Assembly (NCBI RefSeq): GCF_000756655.1
Contig: NZ_ARXU01000003.1
Location: 1 to 64,000, forward strand
From: Alcanivorax jadensis T9
GTDB lineage: Bacteria; Pseudomonadota; Gammaproteobacteria; Pseudomonadales; Alcanivoracaceae
Direction of reading: 5' to 3'
DNA length: 64,000 bases
In this document: positions 8,570 through 17,758 of the stretch, piece after piece
How positions within the stretch are numbered: position 1 is the stretch's first letter
Layout: the number at the start of each line of letters is the position of its first letter
The notes under the pieces: generated by a model
What the model saw: only the letters and a program-made list of their open reading frames with translations
The model's database searches: none
Told to the model about the DNA's origin: nothing
Made by a program: the position numbers and the translations under genes

Positions 8570-11500
8570 ATGAAACCCGGCCTGTTACTCAGTGCCTTGC
8601 TGAGCGCCAGCCTGCTTGCCGCCTGTGGCGGCGGAGGCTCCAGCAACCCGGCACCAGTCAGCAACACCCCCACACCCAGCAACCCGCCGACGCCGGAAAC
8701 GCCCACTGGCCCGGAACCGCGCCCATCCAATGTCACCGCTCCCTTTGCGGATTACGGCACGGTACTGAACATCCTGCCCCCGGGTCAGGATGACATCGGC
8801 GGCGTTGCCAATCTGAGCGCAGACATTCCCGGTCTCGGGGATCTGCTCAGCACCCTGTTCGACGACCTGGTGGCAGAAACCGGTCTGGTGCCGGCCCTCA
8901 GCAAGGAGCCCCACTTCGACGATCAGCTGGGTCTCTACGATGCCCTGGTACGCAGCGAACCCGGGTTGACTGATGACCAGCTCGGCGACTACTTCAAAGC
9001 GGCCCCACTACTGGCTCCGGAAGCAGGTAACTGGGAAAGCGAGCAGACCCTGGATGCCGCCGGCTATCAGGTGGATATCAAACGCGACAACTTCGGGGTG
9101 CCACACATTTTCGGCGAGTCCCGCCGCGATGCCCTGTTCGGGGTCGGTTATGTGACCGCCGCCGACCGCCTGTTCCTGCTGGATGTGCTGCGTCGTGCCG
9201 GCCGTGGCGAGCTGTCCCGTTTTCTGGGACCGGCGGACTTCTCCTTCGATGAGGATATCGCCGTCAATGCGCCCTACCGGGAAGAGGACCGCACCACCAT
9301 GATTGCCAATACCATCGCCCGTTTCGGCGATGACGGCGCCCAGGTCTTCGACGACGCCACCAACTATGTGGCCGGCCTCAACCAGTACGTGGCCGACGCC
9401 CGCAGCGGGCTGCTGCAAGTGCCGGTGGAATACGTGGCCCTGGGGGTACAACTGGAACCTTTCGTGATTGAAGACGTGGTCGCCATTGCCACCCTGATCC
9501 AGGGCATCTTCGCCGGTGGCGGCGGCAACGAGCACAACAATGTGTTGCTGTTGCAGGCCCTGGAAGCCCAGACCGGCAGCAAGGAGATCGCCTGCGATCT
9601 GTGGAAAGACCTGCGCCACGGCACCGATCCGGAATCCTCCGTGACCACCACCACATCCTTCGCCACCCAGTCACCACCGACCCTGCCGGACATCTGCCCA
9701 CTCAGCGGCGAGCTGGCCGGCCAGTTCCCCGGTGCGGTGATGTTCGATGCCGGCTCCTTCCAGACCTTTGACCCGCTCAGCCATGAGCCCTGTGGCCGCC
9801 CGGGCCAGCCCGAGTGTCCCGAAGCCCTGGGCAATGTCCCCGCCCTGCCCGGCACCGGTGTGGTCGGCGGTCTGGTGGATACCGTGGGCGACCTGCTCGG
9901 CGGCATCCTGTCTCTGTCCTTCCTGGACGATGGCGGCCAGGCCCTGTCACAGCAATGGGCCAGCCTGACCCGTCAGCTGCCCGCACTGTGGACCCGCAAA
10001 GACACTCTCACCGAGCAACAGCAACAACAGGCCATGCAACGTATCGCCGCCATCGAAACCGGCATTCAGGGGCTGCGCGACGGCTTCCCCAGCGTCATGT
10101 CCAATGCCCTGCTGCTCAATGCGGAGCATTCCGCCAGCGGCCAGCCACTGGCCGTGTTCGGCCCGCAGACCAGCTACTTTGTGCCCCAGCTGCTGCTGGA
10201 AATGGCCGTCCATGGTGGCGACATCAACACCCGCGGCATGACCTTCACCGGCCTGCCCTATGTGGTCATCGGGCGTGGACCGGACTTCGCCTGGAGCGCC
10301 ACCTCCGGCAGCTCCGACCTCACCGACGTACGGGTGGTGCAACGCTGTGAACCGGCCGAGCCGCCGGCCCATGGTGAAGGCGGCTACCAGGTCAACGGCC
10401 AGTGTCAGCCCTTCGATGTGATCGACGAGCAATGGGTGGCCCGCTGGAACCTGGCCTCTTCCACCGATCCGGAGGCCGTGGGTCAGAACGAAGCGGTCAC
10501 TCGCCGGGTGATCCGCACCGAGGAATACGGCCCGGTGATCGGCTTTGCCACCGTGTCCGGCATGCCCGTGGCGGTGACCCGCCAGCGCAGCACCTACTTC
10601 GCCGAACTGGATACCGCCCTGCCGTTCCTGCAGGCCAGCCGCAATGACGTGCACGATGTAGAGAGCTTCTACGATGTGTTCCACAACACCACCGGCAGCT
10701 TCAACTGGTTCTATATCGACGACCGGGACATCGCCTTTTTCCACTCCGGTGATTACCCGCAACGGGCCAACGGCATCCACCCGGAACTGCCCAGCTGGGG
10801 TAACGGCCAGTACGACTGGAACGGCTTTATCCCGCAGCAGGCACACCCTCAAGCGAGCAACCCGGACCGCGGCTACCTGGCCAGCTGGAATAACCGTCCG
10901 GCCCGCGATTGGTGGGCTGCCGATGCCCATGCGCCCTATGGCTCCGCCCACCGTAACGACATCCTCGATGTGCGCCTGCAGCAACTGGTGCAGGAAGGCA
11001 GCGTGACCCGGGCGCGCATGGTGGAAGCCATGGGCAATGCCGCCACCGTGGATCTGCGCGGCCAGGAAATCGTCCCCGCCGCTCTGGCGTTGCTGGCAAG
11101 CGCGCCGGTCACCGGCGATCAGGACAGCGCCATCCGCCTGATGCAGGACTGGGTCGACAACGGTGCCCTGCGCCGGGACCGGGACGGTGACGGCAACTAC
11201 GACGAGGAAGCCGCCGTGGCCCTGATGGATGCCTGGTACCCGCTGATGATCGACATCCTGCTGCCGCAGATCACCGCCGTGGAAGACGTGGACGGCCGCA
11301 ACCTGTCACTGATGGGCCGGGACAACAAACCCGGTGCCGGCGGCTCCGCCTACAACAATGGCTACTACGGCTATCTGGAACGGGTGCTGGAACAGGCCGC
11401 AGGCAACAGCGCCAGCCCCTACCGGGCCCTGCGCTGCGCGGACAGCGATGACCTGGCAACCTGCCGCAGCGCGCTGGCCAGCAGCCTCAACCAGGCCATC

Positions 11501-11659
11501 GAGCAACTCGGCGGCATTGCCAGCATGGACAGCTGGAACGTGGACGAAAGCCAGGACCAGATCCAGCACCGCGCCATCGGCCTGGCCACGGTCCCCGCCA
11601 TCCACTGGCAAAACCGCCCCACCTTCCAGCAGGTGGTGGAGTTCACCGGGCACCGGTAA
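8570..11659 (+). CDS. Penicillin acylase family Ntn-hydrolase, lipoprotein, 1029 aa
   Basis: Starts with a lipoprotein signal peptide (lipobox LLAAC, Cys near residue 20) and a Gly/Ser/Pro-rich linker, so it should be anchored in an outer or inner membrane leaflet. The alpha chain carries RDNFGVPHIFGES and GYVTAADRLFLLD, typical of the penicillin/acyl-homoserine-lactone acylase family. The beta-chain nucleophile is probably Ser511 in SVMSNALLLN, exposed by autocatalytic cleavage. The ATG at 8570 has GAGGAG upstream; an upstream in-frame extension lacks a lipobox context. Substrates could be N-acyl amides or AHL signals; the sequence does not decide. It is longer than classical acylases (about 800 aa), mainly through a Cys-containing insertion near residues 340-450. 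Confidence 0.9.
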   Translation: MKPGLLLSALLSASLLAACGGGGSSNPAPVSNTPTPSNPPTPETPTGPEPRPSNVTAPFADYGTVLNILPPGQDDIGGVANLSADIPGLGDLLSTLFDDLVAETGLVPALSKEPHFDDQLGLYDALVRSEPGLTDDQLGDYFKAAPLLAPEAGNWESEQTLDAAGYQVDIKRDNFGVPHIFGESRRDALFGVGYVTAADRLFLLDVLRRAGRGELSRFLGPADFSFDEDIAVNAPYREEDRTTMIANTIARFGDDGAQVFDDATNYVAGLNQYVADARSGLLQVPVEYVALGVQLEPFVIEDVVAIATLIQGIFAGGGGNEHNNVLLLQALEAQTGSKEIACDLWKDLRHGTDPESSVTTTTSFATQSPPTLPDICPLSGELAGQFPGAVMFDAGSFQTFDPLSHEPCGRPGQPECPEALGNVPALPGTGVVGGLVDTVGDLLGGILSLSFLDDGGQALSQQWASLTRQLPALWTRKDTLTEQQQQQAMQRIAAIETGIQGLRDGFPSVMSNALLLNAEHSASGQPLAVFGPQTSYFVPQLLLEMAVHGGDINTRGMTFTGLPYVVIGRGPDFAWSATSGSSDLTDVRVVQRCEPAEPPAHGEGGYQVNGQCQPFDVIDEQWVARWNLASSTDPEAVGQNEAVTRRVIRTEEYGPVIGFATVSGMPVAVTRQRSTYFAELDTALPFLQASRNDVHDVESFYDVFHNTTGSFNWFYIDDRDIAFFHSGDYPQRANGIHPELPSWGNGQYDWNGFIPQQAHPQASNPDRGYLASWNNRPARDWWAADAHAPYGSAHRNDILDVRLQQLVQEGSVTRARMVEAMGNAATVDLRGQEIVPAALALLASAPVTGDQDSAIRLMQDWVDNGALRRDRDGDGNYDEEAAVALMDAWYPLMIDILLPQITAVEDVDGRNLSLMGRDNKPGAGGSAYNNGYYGYLERVLEQAAGNSASPYRALRCADSDDLATCRSALASSLNQAIEQLGGIASMDSWNVDESQDQIQHRAIGLATVPAIHWQNRPTFQQVVEFTGHR

Positions 11660-11667
11660 GCCCCCTC

Positions 11668-11749
11668 TGTAGGAGCCATGCTTGCATGGCGAACCTGCTC
11701 GCGATAGCCCATCCCCAGGGCTATTCGCCATGCGAGCATGGCTCCTACA
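11668..11749. repeat. GTAGGAGC palindrome (REP-like)
   Basis: TGTAGGAGCCATGCTTGCAT at the left is answered by ATGCGAGCATGGCTCCTACA at the right, with GGCGAA...TTCGCC as inner arms and GATAGCCC/GGGCTAT in the centre. No coding potential. It is one of about a dozen members of the commonest repeat family in this window. Confidence 0.85.
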
Positions 11750-11862
11750 ATTCTTTATAAGCCGCCCTTATTCCCCCCCATCCACCCCATGCATTTGTCT
11801 AATCCCCCCAACGGCGTTAGCGTCTCCTACACATAAAAAACAGATTTCCGGGAGAGCACCAC

Positions 11863-12843
11863 ATGCGCGCGATTTTGTGCAAGGAACTGGGGCCGGCGAA
11901 CACGCTGGTCATCGACGACATCCTTTCCCCTGAGCCGGGCAAGGGCCAGGTGAAGGTACGGGTAAAGGCCGCCGGGCTGAATTTCCCCGACACCCTGATC
12001 ATCGAAGGCAAATACCAGATCAAGCCGGAGCTGCCGTTTTCACCGGGTGGCGAAATGGCCGGTGAAGTGCTGGCCGTGGGCGACGGCGTTCAGCGTTTCA
12101 AACCCGGCCAGCGGGTCATGGGCCTGACCGGCTACGGCGCCTTCGCGGAAGAAATTCTGGTGCCGGAAAACCAGCTGATTCCGGTGCCGGATGGTATGAA
12201 TGACCACACTGCCGCCGCCTTCTCCATGGTCTACGGCACCAGCTACCACGCCCTCAAGCAGCGCGCCAACATCCAGCCTAGGGAAACCCTGCTGGTACTG
12301 GGTGCCAGCGGCGGCGTGGGCCTGGCGGCCGTGGAACTGGGCAAGGCCATGGGCGCCACCGTGATCGCCGCCGCCAGCAGCGCCGAGAAACTGGAAGTGG
12401 CCAAGGAAGCCGGCGCCGATGACCTGATCAACTACGCCGACGAGGATCTCAAGGACGCGCTCAAGCAGCGTTACCCGAAGGGCGTGGACGTGATCTACGA
12501 CCCGGTGGGCGACAGGTTTACCGAAGCGGCCATCCGCAATATGGCCTGGAACGGGCGCCTGCTGATTGTCGGCTTCGCCGCCGGCGACATTCCGAAAATC
12601 CCCGCCAACCTGGCGCTGCTGAAAGGCTGCTCCATCATCGGCGTGTTCTGGGGTGCCTTCACCCAGAAGGAACCACAAACCAACATCCAGAACATCATGG
12701 AACTGATGCAGCTGTTCAATCAGGGCAAGATCAACCCGCGCATTAGCCAGGTGTTCCCGTTCGAGGAGTACGAGCAGGCCCTGGCCGCGCTCACCTCACG
12801 TACCGCCAAAGGCAAAGTGGTACTGGATATTGCCGGCGCCTGA
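11863..12843 (+). CDS. NADPH:quinone oxidoreductase, zinc-independent MDR family, 326 aa
   Basis: Medium-chain dehydrogenase/reductase of the quinone-oxidoreductase type. It has the GroES-like N-terminus with AAGLNFPDTLIIEGKY, the PGGEMAGEVLAVG segment and the NADPH-binding LGASGGVGLAAVELGKA near residue 145. Zinc-binding cysteines of alcohol dehydrogenases are absent. It is expected to reduce quinones or enoyl compounds in the cytosol. GGGAG precedes the ATG. Single gene, flanked on both sides by GTAGGAGC repeats. Confidence 0.9.
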   Translation: MRAILCKELGPANTLVIDDILSPEPGKGQVKVRVKAAGLNFPDTLIIEGKYQIKPELPFSPGGEMAGEVLAVGDGVQRFKPGQRVMGLTGYGAFAEEILVPENQLIPVPDGMNDHTAAAFSMVYGTSYHALKQRANIQPRETLLVLGASGGVGLAAVELGKAMGATVIAAASSAEKLEVAKEAGADDLINYADEDLKDALKQRYPKGVDVIYDPVGDRFTEAAIRNMAWNGRLLIVGFAAGDIPKIPANLALLKGCSIIGVFWGAFTQKEPQTNIQNIMELMQLFNQGKINPRISQVFPFEEYEQALAALTSRTAKGKVVLDIAGA

Positions 12844-12860
12844 TACGCCCCGCCTGCACT

Positions 12861-12907
12861 TGTAGGAGCGATGGTTCCACCGCGATTGTCATCCCCGATA
12901 ATCGCGG
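12861..12907. repeat. Half GTAGGAGC repeat with an inner palindrome
   Basis: TGTAGGAGCGATGGTTCCAC is followed by CGCGATTGTC...GATAATCGCG, an inner inverted repeat. The closing GCTCCTAC arm is missing. It lies 17 bp after the quinone oxidoreductase stop. Confidence 0.6.
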
Positions 12908-13035
12908 CGGCGCCAGCGCATTTTCTGCGCTCTACCCCTTCGCCGCACCCTGCATACATTAACGCCACCAACCCGGTGATACAGCCCCGCCTTACCTTGT
13001 ATATAGTGGAACCTCGCAATGGCAAGGAGGCAGGA

Positions 13036-14235
13036 ATGACCACACCGCTGGTACTGGTAATCAACTGTGGCAGCTCGTCCATCAAGTTCGCCCTGGTGGA
13101 TGAAGACAGCAGCGAGTTTCCCCTGGAAGGGCTGGCAGAAAGACTGAACAGCCCCGAGGCGGTACTGCGCTGGGAGCAGGATGGCGAGCAACAGGAAGAG
13201 CCGCTGGCAGACGCGGATCACCGCCAGGCGCTGGAAGCCCTGCTGCCCCGGGTGCAGGCCTACGCCGGGGACCGGCTGGCCGCCATTGGCCACCGAGTGG
13301 TCCACGGCGGCGAGCAGTTCACCGCGGCCGGGTTACTGAATGAGGACGCCCTGGCAGCGATCCGTGCCGCCAGCCCGTTGGCGCCCCTGCATAACCCGGC
13401 CAACCTGCTGGGCATCGACGCCGCCCAGGCCCTGTTTGCCGACCTGCCCCAGGTGGCCGTGTTCGATACCGCCTTTCACCAGAGCTTGCCCGAACACGCC
13501 TACCGCTATGCGCTGCCCATCGAGTTGTATCAGCAACAGCGCATTCGTCGTTATGGCTTCCATGGCACCAGCCATTGCTATGTGACCCGACGGGCTGCGA
13601 GCCTCACCGGGTTACCGGTGGACACCAGTGGCTGGCTGTCCGCCCACCTGGGCAACGGCTGCTCCAGTTGCGCCGTGCAGGATGGCCACAGCCGCGACAC
13701 CAGCATGGGCTTCACGCCGCTGGAAGGGCTGGTGATGGGTACCCGCAGTGGCGATGTGGACCCCAGCCTGCACGCTTTTCTGGAACGGGAACGGGGCTGG
13801 TCCGCCCAACACACCGATCAGGTGCTGAGCCGGGAGAGCGGCTTGCTGGGCCTGTCCGGGCTGTCCAACGACATGCGCACCCTTGAGCAGGCCAGCAGCG
13901 AAGGCCATGAGGGCGCCACCCTGGCCATTGAGGTGTTCTGCTATCGGCTGGCCAAATCCCTGGCCGGCCAGGCCTGTGCCCTGACCCGGCTGGACGGCCT
14001 GATCTTCACCGGCGGCATTGGCGAAAATTCAGCCCTGGTGCGCGCCAAGACCGTGGCCCATCTGGGGCTCATGGGGCTGGCCATCAACGACGATGCCAAC
14101 CGTGCCTGCGTGGGCGGCAACAGCGGCGAAATCCAGGCCGACAACAGCCCCCGCATTCTGGTGGTGCCCACCAACGAGGAACGCCAGATCGCCCTGGAAA
14201 CCCTGGCCGCCATCGGCGCCGAAAAGGAGAGGTAG
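13036..14235 (+). CDS. ackA: Acetate kinase, 399 aa
   Basis: Interconverts acetyl phosphate + ADP and acetate + ATP. All signatures of the acetate/propionate kinase family are present: [12 protein letters not shown] at the N-terminus, [19 protein letters not shown], the phosphate-binding [37 protein letters not shown] and FTGGIGENS. The ATG at 13036 follows AAGGAGG; upstream in-frame sequence is non-conserved. Length is normal. Its TAG stop shares its last base with the first base of a 265 bp palindromic element that separates it from pta. Acts with Pta in acetate overflow and re-assimilation. Confidence 0.97.
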   Translation: MTTPLVLVINCGSSSIKFALVDEDSSEFPLEGLAERLNSPEAVLRWEQDGEQQEEPLADADHRQALEALLPRVQAYAGDRLAAIGHRVVHGGEQFTAAGLLNEDALAAIRAASPLAPLHNPANLLGIDAAQALFADLPQVAVFDTAFHQSLPEHAYRYALPIELYQQQRIRRYGFHGTSHCYVTRRAASLTGLPVDTSGWLSAHLGNGCSSCAVQDGHSRDTSMGFTPLEGLVMGTRSGDVDPSLHAFLERERGWSAQHTDQVLSRESGLLGLSGLSNDMRTLEQASSEGHEGATLAIEVFCYRLAKSLAGQACALTRLDGLIFTGGIGENSALVRAKTVAHLGLMGLAINDDANRACVGGNSGEIQADNSPRILVVPTNEERQIALETLAAIGAEKER

Positions 14236-14499
14236 GGGGCTGTTAACGCTTCATTCTCGCCTCTGTTGCGTCTAAAAAAGCGCCAATCTAGGCACGAGGA
14301 GAGATGTTTGTTACTCCAAATGAACGAATCGTAACAACGAGTGGCGCTTTTTTAGACGCAACCCGAAGGGCTGGGCTCCTTTTCCCGCCCAGCTGCGTTG
14401 GCGGTCGTTCACATAGAAAAACTATGCCACACTCCCTTCGCCTTGCCGGGCGAAAAAATGAACTCCAGCAGAGGCGAGAATGAAGCGTCAACAGCCCCC
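14235..14499. mobile_element. 265 bp palindromic MITE-like element between ackA and pta
   Basis: Outer terminal repeats of 31 bp (14235-14265 and 14469-14499), beginning GGGGGCTGTTAACGCTTCAT, match with one mismatch. An inner 20 bp repeat (TTGCGTCTAAAAAAGCGCCA, from 14266) is exactly complementary to 14342-14361. In the left arm the outer and inner repeats are contiguous; in the right arm they are split by about 107 bp that contain a second palindrome (CACATAG...CTATG at about 14410-14430). No transposase or other ORF is present and no target duplication is evident. The element ends one base before the likely native pta ATG (14501). Confidence 0.75.
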
Positions 14500-16576
14500 A
14501 ATGCAGATCTACTTTATTGCCCCCACCGGCTTCGGCGTAGGGCTCACCTCCACCAGCCTGGGGCTGCTGCGGGCCCTGGAACAGGGCGGCCTGAAGATCG
14601 GCTTCTGCAAGCCCATCGCCCAGCACCACCCCGGCGACACCGGCCCGGAACAATCCAGTGAACTGATCACCCGCACCTTCTCCATCGAACCGCCCGCACC
14701 CATGCCCCTGGAGCAGACGGAAAAGTACCTCGGCGACGGCCAGCTCGACGACCTGCTGGAGCAGATCGTGCAGCGCTTTCATCAGGCCGCCGAAGGCAAG
14801 GACGTGATGGTAGTGGAAGGCATGGTGCCCACCCGCACGGTGAGTTATGCCGCTCGCCTGAACGCGGCACTGGCCAGCAGCCTGGGGGCGGACGTGATTC
14901 TGGTGGCGGCGCCGGAAGACGGCAACGTGTCTGCCCTGGCCGACAGCCTGGAAATTCACTGCCGCCAGTTCGGCGGCAGTCGCAACGACAAAGTGCTGGG
15001 GGTGGTGCTCAACAAGGTCCATGACGACAGCCTGCCAGAGCAACTCAAGCAGCAATTTCCGGCCCTGGAGAAAGGCGACCTACGCCTGCTCGGCTGCGTG
15101 CCCTGGCAGGAAGAACTGAATGCGCCGCGCACCCGCGACGTGGCCAAGCTGCTCGGCGCCAACGTGTTGCACGCCGGCGATGACGAGCACCGGCGCATGG
15201 AGAAAATCGTACTCTGCGCCCGCGCCCTGCCCAATACCGTAGAGCTGTTCCAGCCACGGGTGCTGGTGGTGACCCCCGGCGACCGGGACGACATCATCGT
15301 TGCCGCCAGCCTGGCCGCCAGCAACGGCGTGCCCCTGGCCGGGCTGTTGCTGTGCACCGGCTTCCAGCCGGACCCGCGGGTAATGCGTCTGTGCCAGAGT
15401 GCCCTGGATGCGGGCCTGCCGGTGATGACGGTCGACACCGGTTCCTATGAAACCGCTACCAACCTGAATCGCATGAACCGGGAAATCCCGGTGGACGACA
15501 GCGAGCGGGTGGAAAAGGTAACCAACTTTGTGGCCAGCCATCTGGATCATGAATGGTTGCGCGAGCGCTGCGGCAGCCCCCGCGAGCTGACCCTGTCACC
15601 GCCGGCCTTTCGCTACCGCATGGTGCAACGGGCCCGCGAAGCCAACAAGCGCATCGTACTGCCGGAAGGCAGCGAACCGCGCACTATCGAGGCAGCGGCC
15701 ATCTGTCAGGAACGGGGCATTGCCCGCTGCGTACTGCTGGCCAAACGGGAAGCGGTGGAATCCGTGGCTCGCACCCAGGGCATCACCCTGCCGGAAGGCC
15801 TGGAAATTCTCGACCCGGACAGCATTCGCGAACAGTACGTGGAACCCATGGTGGAACTGCGCCGTAACAAGGGCCTCAACGCCCCCATGGCCCGCGCCCA
15901 GCTGGAAGATACCGTGGTGCTGGGCACCATGATGCTGGCCCTGGACGAAGTGGACGGTCTGGTATCCGGCGCCATCAACACCACCGCCAACACCATCCGC
16001 CCGGCCCTGCAGCTGATCAAGACCGCCCCGGAATACAACCTGGTATCGTCGATCTTCTTCATGCTGCTGCCGGAGCAGGTGCTGGTCTACGGGGACTGTG
16101 CGGTAAACCCGGACCCGGACGCTGAGCAGCTGGCGGAAATCGCCCGGCAGAGCGCCGCCTCGGCAAAAGCCTTCGGCATCACCCCGCGGGTGGCCATGCT
16201 CAGCTACTCCACCGGCGATTCCGGCACCGGCAACGATGTGGTGAAGGTGCGCGACGCCACCCGCCTGGCCCGCGAGGCCAACCCGGATCTGTTACTGGAT
16301 GGCCCGCTGCAGTACGACGCCGCGGCCATCGACAGCGTGGGCAAGGCCAAGGCCCCGGACAGCCCGGTGGCCGGCCGCGCCACCGTGTTCATCTTCCCGG
16401 ACCTGAACACCGGTAACACCACCTACAAGGCGGTACAGCGCAGCGCCAACTGCATCAGCGTGGGGCCCATGCTGCAGGGGCTGCGTAAACCGGTGAACGA
16501 CCTGTCCCGCGGTGCCCTGGTGGACGACATCGTCTACACCATCGCCCTCACCGCCATCCAGGCGGCGGACCTGTGA
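14480..16576 (+). CDS. pta: Phosphate acetyltransferase, long form, 698 aa
   Basis: Converts acetyl-CoA + phosphate to acetyl phosphate + CoA. It has the N-terminal P-loop-like domain (FIAPTGFGVGLTSTSLGL), a central DRTGG-type domain (about residues 220-340) and the C-terminal PTA/PTB catalytic domain (VLPEGSEPRTIEAA to the end, with LVSGAINTTANTIRPALQ). Two starts are possible. The ATG at 14480 has GAGG upstream, but start and ribosome site both lie in the repeat arm of the preceding element and would add MKRQQPP. The ATG at 14501 gives the usual family N-terminus (MQIYFIAPTG) but has no clear ribosome site. Forms an operon with ackA. Confidence 0.95.
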   Translation: MKRQQPPMQIYFIAPTGFGVGLTSTSLGLLRALEQGGLKIGFCKPIAQHHPGDTGPEQSSELITRTFSIEPPAPMPLEQTEKYLGDGQLDDLLEQIVQRFHQAAEGKDVMVVEGMVPTRTVSYAARLNAALASSLGADVILVAAPEDGNVSALADSLEIHCRQFGGSRNDKVLGVVLNKVHDDSLPEQLKQQFPALEKGDLRLLGCVPWQEELNAPRTRDVAKLLGANVLHAGDDEHRRMEKIVLCARALPNTVELFQPRVLVVTPGDRDDIIVAASLAASNGVPLAGLLLCTGFQPDPRVMRLCQSALDAGLPVMTVDTGSYETATNLNRMNREIPVDDSERVEKVTNFVASHLDHEWLRERCGSPRELTLSPPAFRYRMVQRAREANKRIVLPEGSEPRTIEAAAICQERGIARCVLLAKREAVESVARTQGITLPEGLEILDPDSIREQYVEPMVELRRNKGLNAPMARAQLEDTVVLGTMMLALDEVDGLVSGAINTTANTIRPALQLIKTAPEYNLVSSIFFMLLPEQVLVYGDCAVNPDPDAEQLAEIARQSAASAKAFGITPRVAMLSYSTGDSGTGNDVVKVRDATRLAREANPDLLLDGPLQYDAAAIDSVGKAKAPDSPVAGRATVFIFPDLNTGNTTYKAVQRSANCISVGPMLQGLRKPVNDLSRGALVDDIVYTIALTAIQAADL

Positions 16577-16741
16577 GGAGCGCAGAGTTTCAAGTTGCAA
16601 GTAACAAGTTTCAACGCGGGCACGGCATCAACGACGGATGAGTTTGTGCCCGCGATTCAACCTGAGCGCGGGCACGGAACCTAAAACCCTTCGGCCCAGG
16701 CCCGCGCCTTGAAACTTTCAACTTGTAACTTGCAACTGCTC
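16577..16741. repeat. Heptad-unit palindromic element, copy H2
   Basis: Left arm reads AGTTTCA AGTTGCA and then AGTAACA AGTTTCA. Right arm (16704-16741) reads ACTTGAA ACTTTCA and then ACTTGTA ACTTGCA, ending ACTGCTC. The interior carries GTGCCCGCG...GCGCGGGCAC, which is also found in copy H4. It exactly fills the space between the convergent pta and thioesterase stop codons. Confidence 0.75.
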
Positions 16742-17182
16742 TTATCGGCCACTCTGATCAATCACCACACCCGGTGCCCCGACCTGAAACAATTCACGCA
16801 GGTCGTCGGGCACCGGTGTCTTTTCAAACGGTTCGTTGGTCATCATCACGTACACCGCTTGCGAATACGCAATGGCGCGGTCATCGTCAGCATGGCGGAT
16901 TTCCGCTTCCAGGGTGAAGGAGGTGTTGCCCAGTTGCTTCACTGACACGAACACGTTCAGCACATCGTCGAAACGCGCCGAGGATTGCCACTCTATGGTC
17001 AGCTTCACCGCCTGATTATCCAACCCTCGTGCCTGCAACTGGCTGTACTCGCACCCCAGAGCACGCATGAATTCCTTAATGGCGAGGTCCACATAATCCG
17101 CGTAACGGGCATTGAAAACCACTTGCTGGCCATCGCATTCTTGATAGCGAACCCGAAAGCGGAAACAGAACGGCTGGGGCAT
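16742..17182 (-). CDS. Acyl-CoA thioesterase, hot-dog fold, duplicate A, 146 aa
   Basis: Member of the 4-hydroxybenzoyl-CoA thioesterase/YbgC group: FRVRYQECDGQQVVFNARYA carries the family's acid-plus-aromatic N-terminal motif in which the Asp is catalytic, followed by YVDLAIKEFMRALG. It probably hydrolyses short or medium acyl-CoA. The ATG at 17182 has GGAGAG at a good distance. It is a paralogue of the gene at 17759: I count 30 substitutions over 146 aligned residues. Both copies lie in a duplicated segment with the 3' end of a phospholipase D gene. Both ORFs are intact, so both may be functional. Confidence 0.88.
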   Translation of the reverse strand: MPQPFCFRFRVRYQECDGQQVVFNARYADYVDLAIKEFMRALGCEYSQLQARGLDNQAVKLTIEWQSSARFDDVLNVFVSVKQLGNTSFTLEAEIRHADDDRAIAYSQAVYVMMTNEPFEKTPVPDDLRELFQVGAPGVVIDQSGR

Positions 17183-17224
17183 AACACTCTCCAAAAATTT
17201 TAATGCAGGCCTGCACGAAGCTTA

Positions 17225-17288
17225 CTGTAGGAGCTATGCTTGCATTGCGAACAGCCCGCCCTTCGCCATGCAAGCATAGCTACTACAG
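17225..17288. repeat. GTAGGAGC palindrome in duplication copy A
   Basis: CTGTAGGAGCTATGCTTGCA at the left is complemented by TGCAAGCATAGCTACTACAG at the right. It lies in the 5' leader of thioesterase A; the sister copy at 18246 differs at a few positions. Confidence 0.85.
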
Positions 17289-17330
17289 CGGAAATAAAAT
17301 GGTCTTTGGCCCTGTTCGAGCAGGCCACGT

Positions 17331-17655
17331 CTACAGCATCCGCTCAATGAGCAATAGCGACAGAAATCATGCCAGCAGGCGCCGCCATACCGTCACATCG
17401 GGTTCGTTGTGATGCACTACCGAACGACCATCAAGGCCATCGCCGGCCCAGGTCAATTTCTCCGCCCTATGTCCACCCATAGCGATTTCCGGGACCAGCT
17501 TTTCTTCGATAAAGGCACCTACCTGCTGGCCCACTACGTCAGACGCCGCATAGTAGCTTATTTCGGTATTCAGGTGCTCCGAGCGAGAATCGATATTGAA
17601 CGCGCCCACCAATATCTCGCGGTGATGCAGGGCGAGGGCTTTGGCTTTCAGTACG
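17331..17655 (-). pseudogene. 3' fragment of a phospholipase D gene
   Basis: The reading frame matches the last 110 or so codons of the intact phospholipase D at 18352: NIDSRSEHLNTE against NIDPRSVHLNTE, KLTWAGDGLDGR against KLTWAGDGHDGR, and NEPDVTVWRRLLA. It has no promoter-proximal part. The second HKD motif is destroyed (the His and Asp of HTKAMVLD are replaced), and a TGA at 17367 cuts off the last 11 codons, which still read FLSLLLIERML. It is a by-product of the tandem duplication and surely non-functional as an enzyme. Confidence 0.88.
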
Positions 17656-17758
17656 TGCCGCCCCCCCTCGCCCATAGTCCGATTGGTAACCAATGAGTCC
17701 TGCGAAACACCAAGAGCCTGGCGTAGTGAGGATTAGCCTAAGGCGTAATCCTGCTTAG

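Larger units (their letters stand above)
16742..17660. repeat. Tandem duplication, copy A
   Basis: This segment contains a thioesterase gene, a GTAGGAGC palindrome and the 3' end of a phospholipase D gene, in the same order and spacing as 17759-18684. The offset is about 1.02 kb. Even non-coding DNA matches (for example ACAGCATCCGCTCAATG at 17334 and 18354). The thioesterase stays open in copy A while the phospholipase fragment has decayed. Confidence 0.88.
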
